Source: JANELJ01 sp024511395
GTDB lineage: Bacteria; Pseudomonadota; Gammaproteobacteria; GRL18
Assembly: GCA_963681975.1 (NCBI GenBank)
Contig: OY820613.1
Span: 1,426,001 to 1,490,000 of the forward strand
DNA length: 64,000 nt
Direction: 5' to 3'
This document shows, piece after piece, positions 46,090 to 55,051 of this stretch. The translations under genes were made by a program, and so were the position numbers. Each line of letters opens with the position of its first letter. Positions within the stretch are counted from its first letter, which is position 1. The notes beneath the pieces were generated by a model. That model saw only the letters and a program-made list of their open reading frames with translations. It was not told the origin of the DNA and ran no database searches.

Positions 46090-47021
46090 ATAGTTTTGCT
46101 CTAATTTATTGGCTCAACTATATAAAGTTTGCAGGGTTTAGTTTCTAAACGATTTTAAACGGTTAGCTAAACGCTAAAAAAGTATAACACGGTAAAGCAG
46201 GGCATATTGATCTGAATGTCAGATCCCGGGCTATAAAAATACACACCCGGAATGCTTCATCGGGATGTCTATAACCAGAATTACCTGTCCGGGTTAGGTG
46301 CCGGAACACTAAAAAACGGGCGCCAGGCCAGTTTTTAAATCAAAATAATCTGTAAAAAAATTTATTATATTTAAATATTACAGTCCGCAAAATTCTGTTT
46401 CCTGTTTAAAGCAGTCTTTTTAAACAAAAGCTAAATAACGGAAAACATTGGAATTAAGGTTTCTTACCTGTTGTTACTTTTCCTGTAAACTTTATACAGG
46501 AGCACATATTACGTACTAAAAACAGTTACATGTTGTTCTTTGTATCTGCCGGTATTGTTTTGGACTATTGTCTGAACCTGGTAGAAATGTTGTTAACCAT
46601 GAGTAAAATCCCTGAACTAATTACTGAAGTCAGGGCTAAATATCTACAACAGTCTCGGTTTACCATCATTACGAATGATGAATACCTACACAGTTACATT
46701 GTGAATAAACATGTAAAATCTGGCTGTTCTGTGATTTAACAATCGTATTATTTACTAAAATCAAGTAAAATCACGCTCTTGAATAAGTATTTCCAGATTT
46801 ATCATCAGAAACAGCATTTTTTATTCCAGTTTAATATCTCTTTACGCTTAATAAGCTAAATAAAACCAAGCTGATTAAGGCTTATAACAGAGCGTTTTAA
46901 CGGCCTGTTTTATGAAAACGGACATTAAAGACCGTTCCTAAGAGGATGATTAGAATATAAAAACCGTGATAATATAACAGCTAGCTGCTGCTGCATCAAT
47001 GTGAATTAACATAAATATTAC
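46090..47021. other. Long divergent intergenic region between rne and rluC
   Basis: 932 bp. The part next to rne probably includes its long 5' leader; in E. coli the rne leader mediates autoregulation, but I cannot assign the equivalent structure here. A 69-residue frame at 46530-46739 (...SKIPELITEVRAKYLQQSRF...) has no family I recognise and may be spurious. No tRNA or clear terminator is visible. Confidence 0.4.
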
Positions 47022-47969
47022 ATGAATTCCAAAAAAATAAGTCATTCTGTCCATTTTATTAATATTGATGCCTCCAGTGCGGGGCAGAGGATTGATAATT
47101 TTCTTTTTAACTATCTGAAAAGTGTACCAAAAGGACATGTTTACAAGATAATTCGCAAAGGGGAAGTGCGGGTTAATAAAGGCAGAATAAAGCAGACCTA
47201 TAAATTGCAGTTTGGTGATAAAGTTCGTATCCCTCCCATTACCCTGGCTGAAAAGAAACCTCAGCCTGCTCCCGGACGTTCATTGCTGGCACTTATGGAG
47301 CAATCCATTGTCTATGAGGATAATGGTTTACTGGCTGTTAATAAGCCCAGCGGTGTAGCCGTGCATGGCGGCAGTGGTGTCAGTTACGGTATTATTGAGG
47401 CTTTGCGGGCTTTAAGACCGGAGCAGAAATTTCTGGAACTGATACACCGCCTTGATCGGGATACTTCCGGCTGCCTGCTCATTGCCAAAAAACGCATTGT
47501 CCTGACGGGCATACAGGATCAACTCAGACATCGTCAGACAGATAAGCACTACCTGGCTTTATTGTGCGGAAAAACAGCATTCAGTAATAAAAAAGTAACT
47601 GCACCTTTGCTGCGTGAAGAACTTAAATCGGGTGAGCGCTTTGTACGGGTTGATAAACAGGGTAAAGAGTCTAGCAGTTATTTTACCCGGCTGGAACAAT
47701 ATACTGACTCTACCTTGATGGAAATAAAAATTGTCACCGGGCGTACCCACCAGATTCGGGTTCATGCCCAGTATATCGGGCATAATGTGGCAGGGGACAG
47801 TAAATACGGTAATTATGCCTGCAACCAGCGTATGAAAGCACGGGGGCTGAAACGTCTGTTTCTGCATTCTTCACAAATCAGTTTCAGACAGCCGGATACG
47901 GGAGAACAGTTAATTATTGAAGCTCCCTTAAGTGATGATCTGGATAAATTTCTGGATACACTGGTCTGA
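47022..47969 (+). CDS. rluC: 23S rRNA pseudouridine synthase RluC
   Basis: Modifies uridines 955, 2504 and 2580 (E. coli numbering). The 315-residue protein has an N-terminal S4 domain (QRIDNFLFNYLKSVPKGHVYKIIRKGEVRVNK) and the catalytic Asp in ELIHRLDRDTSGCLLIAKK. GRTHQIRVHAQYIGHNVAGD is the conserved RluA-family segment. Divergent from rne, the conserved location that separates RluC from RluA or RluD. Confidence 0.95.
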   Translation: MNSKKISHSVHFINIDASSAGQRIDNFLFNYLKSVPKGHVYKIIRKGEVRVNKGRIKQTYKLQFGDKVRIPPITLAEKKPQPAPGRSLLALMEQSIVYEDNGLLAVNKPSGVAVHGGSGVSYGIIEALRALRPEQKFLELIHRLDRDTSGCLLIAKKRIVLTGIQDQLRHRQTDKHYLALLCGKTAFSNKKVTAPLLREELKSGERFVRVDKQGKESSSYFTRLEQYTDSTLMEIKIVTGRTHQIRVHAQYIGHNVAGDSKYGNYACNQRMKARGLKRLFLHSSQISFRQPDTGEQLIIEAPLSDDLDKFLDTLV

Positions 47970-47978
47970 TAGCTAAGT

Positions 47979-48662
47979 ATGACTGAGTATAAAAGACAGA
48001 ATAATGAAATGACGGATTATCAATTAATAATTTTTGACTGGGACGGTACGCTGATGGATTCACAGGCCAGAATTGTGGCCTGTCTGGAAGCGGCATCCGA
48101 TGATTTACAGGCTGCAAGATTAACGACATTGCAATATAAGCATGTTATTGGTCTTGGGCTGAGGGAAGCCATAGTTCAGCTGTACCAGGATTTTACCGAA
48201 GCACAGATCACTGAGTTTGCTGATCGCTATCGTTATCACTTTGTCACCGCCAATGAGACACCCTCAGGACTGTTTAAGGATGTCCGGCAAATGCTTAATT
48301 CTCTGAATCAAAGCGGTTATATGCTGGCAGTGGCCACAGGTAAAGCCCGCCGGGGGCTGGAACGGGTTCTTACTGATACCGGGCTGGCGGAATGTTTTCA
48401 TGGTAGCCACTGTGCCGATGAAACGCGCTCCAAACCTCATCCACAGATGCTGGAAGAGTTACTGAATGAGTTTGGACTGTCTGCCTGTGAGGCCATTATG
48501 GTCGGAGATACGGAATATGACCTGCTGATGGCCGGCTCCCTGGGTATGGATGCCCTAGCGGTCAGTTATGGTGTACATGATAAGGACATCCTGCTGAAAC
48601 ATCAACCGGTTGCATGTGTTGATAGCATTAGTGAGCTGTCGGACTGGTTCTTGAATAAATAA
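47979..48662 (+). CDS. HAD-superfamily phosphatase (phosphoglycolate phosphatase-like)
   Basis: A 227-residue HAD-IA hydrolase. Motif I is IIFDWDGTLMDSQ, motif II VATGK, motif III SKPHPQML and motif IV VGDTEYDLLMA. Translation may begin at 48009 (MTDYQLIIFDWDGTL) rather than 47979. It lies between rluC and sppA, a conserved gammaproteobacterial trio; its substrate is not established. Confidence 0.88.
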   Translation: MTEYKRQNNEMTDYQLIIFDWDGTLMDSQARIVACLEAASDDLQAARLTTLQYKHVIGLGLREAIVQLYQDFTEAQITEFADRYRYHFVTANETPSGLFKDVRQMLNSLNQSGYMLAVATGKARRGLERVLTDTGLAECFHGSHCADETRSKPHPQMLEELLNEFGLSACEAIMVGDTEYDLLMAGSLGMDALAVSYGVHDKDILLKHQPVACVDSISELSDWFLNK

Positions 48663-48705
48663 AAATACAATAAACCTATTAATTTACACAGGTGTAATAA
48701 ACTAA

Positions 48706-49698
48706 ATGGATAAAGATGAACAAAAACTACACGACAAGGTTGAAAAGATGAGTCAGAAAGACGGCTGGGAACAAAACTTGATCAAAGATCTGGCTCTGTC
48801 CTCCCTGAAGGAAAAACGCAGTACCCGTCGTTGGGGTATTTTCTTTAAATTTGCTTTTCTGGCTTATTTAATCGGGGTACTGGTGGCTATTGTCTCGCCG
48901 CTCGACAAAGATGCCCTGGAAAGTGTCACCAGGGAACACACCGCCCTGATTGATGTAGAAGGGGTTATTTCAGCGGATTCTAAAGCCAGTGCCGATGATG
49001 TGGTCACAGCCTTACGGGATGCCTTTGAGGATAAAAAAACCAAAGGGGTGATACTGCGTATGAATACCCCTGGTGGCAGTCCCGTTCAGTCTGGTTATAT
49101 TAATGATGAAATTTACCGGCTGAAGAAAAAATACCCGGATATTAAAGTGTATGCGGTTATTTCAGATGTGTGTGCTTCAGGCGGTTATTATATTGCTGCA
49201 GCAGCTGATGAAATTTATGCCGACAAGGGGAGTATGGTGGGTTCCATTGGGGTATTAATGAATGGTTTTGGGTTTGAAAATGCCATTAACAAGGTCGGTA
49301 TTACCCGCCGTTTATATACTGCGGGCGATCATAAGGGCTTTCTTGACCCTTTTTCTCCGCCCAAAGAAGAAGATATTGAGCATGCTAAATCCATGCTGAA
49401 AAATATTCATCAGCAGTTTATTAATGTCGTTAAAAAAGGCCGTGGTGATAAACTGAAAGATGATCCTTTATTATTCAGCGGTTATGTCTGGACTGGAGAG
49501 CAGGCTGTAAAACTGGGCTTGGTGGATAAGCTGGGCAGCAGTAGTTATGTGGCCAGGGAGGTGATTGGAGCAGAACACATCAAGGACTTTACCGTTACAG
49601 AATCCTTTATGGATCGTTTTGCTAAAAAAATGGGTGCTTCCATGGCAGCCAAAATTGCTGAAATCAGCGGTTTAGAAATTGGCCCCCAGCTGAGATAA
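48706..49698 (+). CDS. sppA: Signal peptide peptidase SppA (S49 family)
   Basis: Inner-membrane protease of about half the length of E. coli SppA (330 residues), so the short single-domain type. One transmembrane helix (FFKFAFLAYLIGVLVAIVSPL, about 45-65) precedes the S49 domain. RMNTPGGSPVQSG and VCASGGYYIAAAADEIYADKG contain the nucleophile Ser and neighbouring core. The stop is 1 bp before an IS3 remnant, so the native terminator has been replaced. Confidence 0.93.
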   Translation: MDKDEQKLHDKVEKMSQKDGWEQNLIKDLALSSLKEKRSTRRWGIFFKFAFLAYLIGVLVAIVSPLDKDALESVTREHTALIDVEGVISADSKASADDVVTALRDAFEDKKTKGVILRMNTPGGSPVQSGYINDEIYRLKKKYPDIKVYAVISDVCASGGYYIAAAADEIYADKGSMVGSIGVLMNGFGFENAINKVGITRRLYTAGDHKGFLDPFSPPKEEDIEHAKSMLKNIHQQFINVVKKGRGDKLKDDPLLFSGYVWTGEQAVKLGLVDKLGSSSYVAREVIGAEHIKDFTVTESFMDRFAKKMGASMAAKIAEISGLEIGPQLR

Positions 49699-49699
49699 T

Positions 49700-49804
49700 T
49701 GTTCTGCTCTAATGGAACCGGACACTTTAATAAGAGATAATAATAATCGATTATTAAAGTGTCATAATGGAACAGAAACGAACATACAAACAATATTCTT
49801 TAGA
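49700..49804 (+). mobile_element. IS3-family remnant (left terminus and first codons of orfA)
   Basis: Begins TGTTCTGCTCTAATGGAACC and follows the left end of the IS3 copy at 53218 base for base with few changes. It reaches the orfA start (ATGGAACAGAAACGAACATA) and the codons for YKQYS before homology stops at about 49800, where the IS21-type element starts. Confidence 0.8.
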
Positions 49805-49823
49805 ATATTGCATATTCTGGCCG

Positions 49824-49937
49824 ATCATGAACACTGATTCTGATTTATCGTGAACACTGTTTCTGAACTATCATGAACACCCATTCTGATCTCATCGTGA
49901 ACACTTTTACTGTTTTTCCAGAATCAGTGTTCACGAT
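49824..49937. repeat. IS21-type subterminal transposase-binding repeats
   Basis: ATC(A/G)TGAACAC occurs directly at 49824-49834, 49847-49857, 49870-49880 and 49894-49904, spaced 23-24 bp. An inverted copy GTGTTCACGAT lies at 49927-49937. Spacing of about two helical turns fits IstA binding along one face of the DNA, the known organisation of IS21 ends. Confidence 0.75.
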
Positions 49938-50004
49938 AAACCAGAATCCTTTCCCACACATTGATATTCAATAACTGCTAACCTTCCTGATTTTTTATTA
50001 GGGA

Positions 50005-51251
50005 ATGGTTATGCCAACAAAGAGACTATCAATGCGACAATTACGAACAATATTAAGGCTCAGACTGCAAGCCAAACTCAACCTGAGACAGATCAAAACC
50101 AGCCTGAGATTAAGCATGGTTGCAGTACAAAAAATCTGCAGTAAAGCAGAAACTCTTGATCTGGACTGGCCTGCCATTGAAGAACTGGACGATCAACAAC
50201 TGGCCAGCCGGTTTTACCCCCAGGCCGATACCCGGGTTTCCAGCGCATTTCAGCTCCCTGACTGGTCGGAGGTCTATCGGGAACTTAAACGCAAAGGAAT
50301 GACCAAACTCCTGCTTTGGGAAGAATACACACAACAATACCCAAACCGCTGTTACAGCTATCCACAGTACTGCATGCTGTACCAGCAATGGCAAAAGAAA
50401 CAGAAACGCTCCATGCGTCAGCATCATAAGGCCGGGGGAAAACTCTTTGTTGATTATGCCGTGCAAACCGTACCGGTTGTTCAGCAGGACACCGGTGAAA
50501 TTCAGTTTGCCCAGATTTTTGTTGCCGTATTAGGCGCTTCCAATTACACCTATGCAGAAGCCACCTGGAGCCAACGCCTGCCGGACTGGATCGGCATTCA
50601 TGTAAGAACCTTTGAATTTATAAAAGTGGTTCCCGTACTATTAATTCCTGATAATCTCAATAAGCATATCCACGGCCAGCTTGAAGAGGTTAACAACAAC
50701 CCCTTTAAGCAGCTTAAAGGCACCCGGCAACAGTGGTTTGACTCACTGGATAAACCGGCACTGCTGCCACAGCCCAAACAGGCGTTTGAGTTTACTGAAA
50801 TCAAAACCGTCAAAGTCAATGTGGATTACCATATTCAGTTTGACGGGCATCTGTATTCAGTACCTCACCATCTGGTGGGTGAAAAACTGGAACTGTATGC
50901 CAAAGCATTCTTAATAGAGATGTACTTCCATAACCGGTGCATCTGTCAGCATGTCAGGCAATACCATTCTGGTACAACCACCGTACCGGCTCATATGCCA
51001 GAGCGCCATAAGAAACATCATCATGGACACCAGGGCGATTAATGAACTGGGCCAGGGATATTGGAGATGAAGTGCTTATCTGGGTTAAAAGCCAGCTGAA
51101 ACAAAAGCAGCATGAAGAGCAGGCTTATCGGGTTTGCCTGGGCTTACTCAATCTGTCCCGACAATATCCTAATGAGCGTTTAAATAAGGCTTATCAGATT
51201 ACCAATCATAAAAATCTCGACCGGCTGAAGGTGCTACTGGTTCTTCTATGA
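50005..51251 (+). pseudogene. IS21 transposase IstA, internally deleted and frameshifted
   Basis: The first frame (50005-51042, 345 aa) has the helix-turn-helix start (SMRQLRTILRLRLQAKLNLR) and the catalytic-domain start GKLFVDYAVQTVPVV. It then jumps from PVLLIPDNLNKHIHGQLEE straight to VNNNPFKQLKGTR, omitting roughly 60-80 residues that normally carry the rest of the catalytic core. After YSVPHHLVGEKLE a frameshift near 51035 moves the C-terminus to a second frame (51042-51251, NWARDIGDEVLIWV ... YRVCLGLLNLSRQYP). Not functional. Confidence 0.8.
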
Positions 51252-51691
51252 AAGCTGTAAACCTAAATGTTTTAAAAAATACAATGATCATCCATATGCC
51301 ACTTGAACAGCAAAAAAAATTATCGAATTACATCAGGCACATATTACAGAAAGAGATAAATTACACCGATTTCTTGAAATTAGAGAGATTGAAATGAATG
51401 AAATTTCAAATCTACTACTTAAAAGCCATCAGGTTAATATTTAATGAAGACATCCTCCCCACAAAAATCCATTTTAAAATTAATTTAATTTTCAGCACAG
51501 AAACTACAAGCAAATACTGGATTAGCATCCTGTAAAGATTACATTTTAATATTATTTTTCCTCCGGGTTATTAGTGGATTATTTGAAAAACGCTATAAAA
51601 TGCTCTCCGAGACATTCCCTGATGATGGTGCTATGGTAGAAGAAATGATGCGTTCTGAACAATTTCAGATACCAAGTGAATCTTTTTTTCT
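51252..51691 (+). other. Unrecognised AT-rich gene fragments between IS21 and IS5 copy 8
   Basis: One frame reads CKPKCFKKYNDHPYAT, a TGA, then TAKKIIELHQAHITERDKLH, RFLEIREIEMNEISNLLLKS and HQVNI to a stop near 51444. A second fragment just before the IS5 target site reads LFEKRYKMLSETFPDDG, AMVEEMMRSEQFQIPSE. Both look protein-like (amphipathic, charged), but I recognise no family. They are probably debris of genes replaced by the IS cluster. Confidence 0.3.
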
Positions 51692-51697
51692 TATTTA

Positions 51698-53195
51698 GTC
51701 TGCCCTGAATAAAACATAGTGCATTGATTTATAAAGAAATATTTCTTGATTATGGGTGTTAAATTTGCAGGTTTTTGGTAAAATAAGCCTTATTACCTTG
51801 CAAATTTCCAGACCAGAATGAAGCCAGAGAAACAGCCAAAAATACCTCAGGAAGACCTGTTCAGGATGCGCCTTGAAAACATGCTGGACATAAACCATGA
51901 GTTGATTAAGTTATCAAAACACATAGATTGGGAAAGTCCTGATAAAGAATGGGGCGCTCTGTTTGTATCCACTAAAGGTGCTCCTGCCATACGCACTCGA
52001 TTGATTGCAGGATTGCATTACCTGAAACACCTGCATGATTTATCGGATGAACAGGTAGTAAAAGGCTGGACGGAAAATCCGTACTGGCAGTATTTTTGTG
52101 GTGAAGAATACTTTCAGCATAAGATGCCCATACACCCTGTGACCATGACCAAATGGCGTAACCGGCCGGGTAAATCAGACAGTGAAAAATTACTGATTGA
52201 AACCATTAAAGCCGGACTAAAGAGTAAAACCATAAAGCCCGGCAGTTTAAAGAAAGTCACGGTAGATACTACCGTACAGGAAAAGAACATCGCTTTTCCA
52301 ACCGATTCAAAGCTCCTGAACAAAGCCAGAGAAAACCTGGTTAAACTGTCCAAAGAGCACGGTATTAAACTGCGCCAGAACTATAATCGGGTTGGGCCGC
52401 AATATGTACTAATGGCCAGTCGTTATGCTCATGCAAAACAGTTTAAACGCATGAAGAAAATGAACAATAAACTGAAATCCCGTTTAGGTCGTGTTAAACG
52501 GGATATTGAACGACAACTGCCCAACTATTCTGTTGATATTCAGTCTCTGTTTGAAGTAGCTCTAAAACAGGCTCAGAAACTGATTGAGCAGGAGCAGCAC
52601 AGTAAAAACAAGCTTTACAGTTTACATGCACCGGAAGTCGAGTGTATCAGTAAAGGCAAAGCTCATAAGCCTTATGAATTTGGAGTTAAAACCAGTATCG
52701 CGGTAACTAACAAGGAAGGCTTTGTTATTGGTGCTCAAAGTTGTCCGGGCAATCCTTATGATGGACATACCTTGCTGCCACAACTGGAACAGATAAAACA
52801 GTTTACAGCCGTACAACCGGAACACTGCTTTGTTGACCGGGGTTATCGTGGACATGAAGTAAAAGACACTAAAGTTTTTATCTCAGGTCAGAAGCGAGGC
52901 GTTACCCGAAGTATTAAAAAGGCATTAAAACGGCGCAGTGCGATTGAGCCTGAAATTGGTCATATGAAAAACGATGGCCGTTTAGACCGCTGCTACCTCA
53001 AAGGTGCAGTCGGTGATGCCATTAATGTGGTTATGGTAGCCGCTGGACATAACTTAAGAAAGCTCCTCAATAAGCTCCGGCTTTTGTGGCTCAAAATTAT
53101 TTCCGGTTTGATGGGGTCTTTTATCAAACCGGGGCAATCAGCTGCTTTAAACCTGGCTTGATGTCAGGCTTAAAACGGTATTATTCAGGTTGAAC
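51698..53195 (+). mobile_element. IS5-family element, copy 8 (full length)
   Basis: 1498 bp, ends GTCTGCCCTGAATAA and TTATTCAGGTTGAAC. Exact target duplication TATTTA at 51692-51697 and 53196-53201. The left flank is an unrecognised gene fragment. Confidence 0.95.
51818..53161 (+). CDS. IS5-family transposase (copy 8, intact, 447 aa)
   Basis: Full-length frame of the HIDWESPDKEW subgroup (with copies 4 and 5). Private changes include GKSDSEKLL, GVKTSIAVTN and QPEHCFVDRG, the last just before the second catalytic Asp. Confidence 0.94.
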   Translation: MKPEKQPKIPQEDLFRMRLENMLDINHELIKLSKHIDWESPDKEWGALFVSTKGAPAIRTRLIAGLHYLKHLHDLSDEQVVKGWTENPYWQYFCGEEYFQHKMPIHPVTMTKWRNRPGKSDSEKLLIETIKAGLKSKTIKPGSLKKVTVDTTVQEKNIAFPTDSKLLNKARENLVKLSKEHGIKLRQNYNRVGPQYVLMASRYAHAKQFKRMKKMNNKLKSRLGRVKRDIERQLPNYSVDIQSLFEVALKQAQKLIEQEQHSKNKLYSLHAPEVECISKGKAHKPYEFGVKTSIAVTNKEGFVIGAQSCPGNPYDGHTLLPQLEQIKQFTAVQPEHCFVDRGYRGHEVKDTKVFISGQKRGVTRSIKKALKRRSAIEPEIGHMKNDGRLDRCYLKGAVGDAINVVMVAAGHNLRKLLNKLRLLWLKIISGLMGSFIKPGQSAALNLA

Positions 53196-53284
53196 TATTT
53201 ATACTCTATACGAGAAGTGTTCTGGTCTAATGGAACCGGACACTTTAATAAGAGATAATAATAATCAATTATTGAGGTGTCAGA

Positions 53285-53575
53285 ATGGTACAGAAACGAA
53301 CATACAAACAATATTCTAAAGAATATAAAGAAGAAGCGGTAGCACTGGTTCTCGAACAAGGTTATTCAGTGCCAGAGGCGGCTAAATTACTGGGTATAGC
53401 CAGCAATATACTGTATCGCTGGAAGAGTAAAATAGAATCTCAACCTGAAGGCAAGTCATTGTCAGTTGATGAACGTGAAGAGCTGAAGCGCTTACGTAAA
53501 GAAGTTAAAAATTTACGTATGGAGAAAGAGATTTTAAAAAAGGCCAGAGCCTTCTTCGCGAAAGAAATGAAGTAA
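53285..53575 (+). CDS. IS3-family transposase OrfA
   Basis: A 96-residue protein with a helix-turn-helix (KEYKEEAVALVLEQGYSVPEAAKLLGIASNILYRWK) followed by a leucine-zipper-like coil (ELKRLRKEVKNLRMEKEILKKA). It can be fused to OrfB by frameshifting at 53536-53542. The ATG at 53285 follows GAGGTGTCAGA. Same type as the remnant at 49700. Confidence 0.9.
   Translation: MVQKRTYKQYSKEYKEEAVALVLEQGYSVPEAAKLLGIASNILYRWKSKIESQPEGKSLSVDEREELKRLRKEVKNLRMEKEILKKARAFFAKEMK
53536..53542 (+). promoter_or_regulatory. Programmed -1 frameshift heptamer A_AAA_AAG
   Basis: In the orfA phase the codons are TTA AAA AAG, which gives the canonical slippery heptamer A AAA AAG. A -1 shift enters the orfB phase, which is open from there (GQSLLRERNEVKFDFIRDES...). 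This is the standard IS3-family route to the OrfAB transposase. Confidence 0.75.
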
Positions 53576-53613
53576 AATTTGATTTCATAAGAGATGAATC
53601 GTCACACCACCCG

Positions 53614-54444
53614 GTGACTGTTTTATGCCGGGTAATGCGGGTCAGTACATCAGCTTACTATGCCTGGAAGAAACGACCAGGTCAGTTGATTACAGCAGAA
53701 ACACTGCACCTGCATCGTCGTATGAAAGCGCTCTTTAAGCAAAGCCGTAATAGCTTAGGCAGCCGTGAAATGATGAAGAAATTACGTGAAGAAGGCATTG
53801 AAACTGGTCGTTATAAAGTACGTAAGTTAATGAAAACATTGAATTTAAAAGTTACTCAAGGCATTGCATACAAAGAAACCACTAAAAGAAACCATAATGA
53901 TAATGTAGCGGAGAATTTACTCAATCAGAATTTTAATCCTGTTGCTCCTAATCAGGTTTGGGCCGGAGACATTACGTATTTAAAAACCGGTGAAGGTTGG
54001 ATGTATTTAGCTATTGTAATGGATTTATACTCACGTCGTATTGTTGGCTGGTCTATCAGTAAACGCATGACGACAGACTTAATATGTAAAGCAATGGTAA
54101 TGGCCTATAACATAAGACAGCCGCCTTTTGGGCTTGTTTTTCATAGTGATCGAGGTTCATAGTACACCAGTAAGCGATATAGAAAGTTACTGAGTCATTA
54201 TGGAATACGGGCCAGCATGGGGGATGTAGGCGCTTGTTGGGATAATGCTGTGGTTGAACGTTTTTTTGGTAGTCTTAAGCATGATTGGATATTCAAAATT
54301 GCTCAGCCAACTCGTGAGCATATGAAGAAAGATGTTGCAGTTTACATGAGGTATTACAACCTGGAAAGACTGCATTCAGCAAATGGTGAGCAGTCACCAA
54401 TTAACTATGAAAATTCTCTAAAAAAAGTGTCCGGTTGGACTTGA
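53614..54444 (+). pseudogene. IS3-family transposase OrfB, amber codon at HSDRGS(Q)Y
   Basis: Integrase-like DDE domain: VWAGDITYLKTGEGWMYLAI (first Asp), VFHSDRGS (second Asp), WDNAVVERFFGSLKHDW (Glu). A TAG at 54160-54162 stands where the near-universal Gln of HSDRGSQY should be, splitting the frame into 53614-54162 and a remaining 94 codons to a TGA at 54442-54444. One C-to-T change accounts for it. The rest is intact, so the lesion looks recent. Confidence 0.85.
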
Positions 54445-54451
54445 CCAGTAC

Positions 54452-54514
54452 ACACCTCAATAATTGATTATTATTATCTCTTATTAAAGTGTCCGGTTCC
54501 ATTAGACCAGAACA
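54452..54514 (-). repeat. Extra 63-bp inverted copy of the IS3 left end
   Basis: The sequence 54452-54514 is a perfect reverse complement of 53218-53280, directly after the native right terminus. It extends past the terminal repeat into the orfA leader. It is probably the stub of a second IS3 copy in opposite orientation. Confidence 0.8.
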
Positions 54515-54692
54515 GTGCTGGAAATTTTATAATGCAAGACCAAGAGAAATGAATCAAAATTTTAAAAGTGAGTATGCAGGATATGTTGAGGGATTTGATG
54601 GATATCTTTATTCACAACAATGGGCAACCTTTTTAATAAATAGTTTAAAAGATGAGCAAGAATTGTTAAAAGTTAAACAACAAGCTATTTAA
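54515..54692 (+). pseudogene. 3' fragment of an unrecognised protein gene
   Basis: The frame enters from the IS3 end and reads CWKFYNARPREMNQNFKSEY, AGYVEGFDGYLYSQQWATFL, INSLKDEQELLKVKQQAI before TAA at 54692. The composition looks like a real protein C-terminus and a hairpin follows six bases later, but I recognise no family. Confidence 0.4.
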
Positions 54693-54697
54693 TAAAA

Positions 54698-54727
54698 TTA
54701 TTCTTATAGATATATCCATAAGAATAA
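54698..54727. terminator. Hairpin after the unrecognised gene fragment
   Basis: TTATTCTTAT (54698-54707) pairs perfectly with ATAAGAATAA (54718-54727), a 10-bp AT-rich stem with a 10-base loop. No T-run follows, so termination is uncertain. Confidence 0.4.
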
Positions 54728-55051
54728 TCATATACATCCACCAATTTCACAGATGCAACAAAATTTCAAACAAACGCAAAAGGATAAGTCTCCTGGTTAT
54801 TTTTTTACTGCACAAAATCCATCTTCGCATAATATATATTATGTAAAATTACATTTGTTTGTATAATATCAAAGATACGACAGGCCAGCCTGATGGATAT
54901 TTCTCTGTCCTTGACTACTTGTTTAGCCATGGCCTCCTGAATAATCTCTGCCTTTAAGCGTTCTTCTGCATACATCTTCTTCAAGCGGCGGTTTTCTTCT
55001 TCCAGCTCTTTCATGCGTTTCATCATGGAAACATCCATGCCACCGTATTTG

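Larger units (their letters stand above)
49805..51251 (+). mobile_element. IS21-family element remnant (istA only, istB lost)
   Basis: Five copies of a terminal binding-site repeat precede a degenerate istA. No istB-like ATPase gene follows. Homology ends near 51251, after which the sequence becomes AT-rich and unrecognised. It sits against an IS3 remnant on the left. Confidence 0.78.
53218..54452 (+). mobile_element. IS3-family element, near-complete
   Basis: Left terminus TGTTCTGGTCTAATGGAACC at 53218. The native right terminus is GTGTCCGGTTGGACTTGACC beginning at 54427 and ending ACA at 54452, an imperfect inverse of the left. It carries orfA and orfB in overlapping phases with a frameshift signal. 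A further inverted copy of the left end follows directly. Confidence 0.87.

Noticed and set aside
46530..46739. A 69-aa ORF as a real small gene upstream of rluC
   Set aside because: No recognisable family and no strong ribosome binding site. Kept only as a note in the intergenic entry.
49824..49937. Possible short CRISPR-like array (regularly spaced 11-mers)
   Set aside because: Repeats are too short, spacers are only about 12 bp and similar to each other, and one repeat is inverted. They fit IS21 terminal sites. No cas genes are present.
36124..54444. Genome-wide amber reassignment to explain TAG in fimV and IS3 orfB
   Set aside because: tyrA, pyrF, leuD, asd and truA end at TAG where the protein family ends, and some lesions use TAA or TGA. 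Ordinary mutation is simpler.
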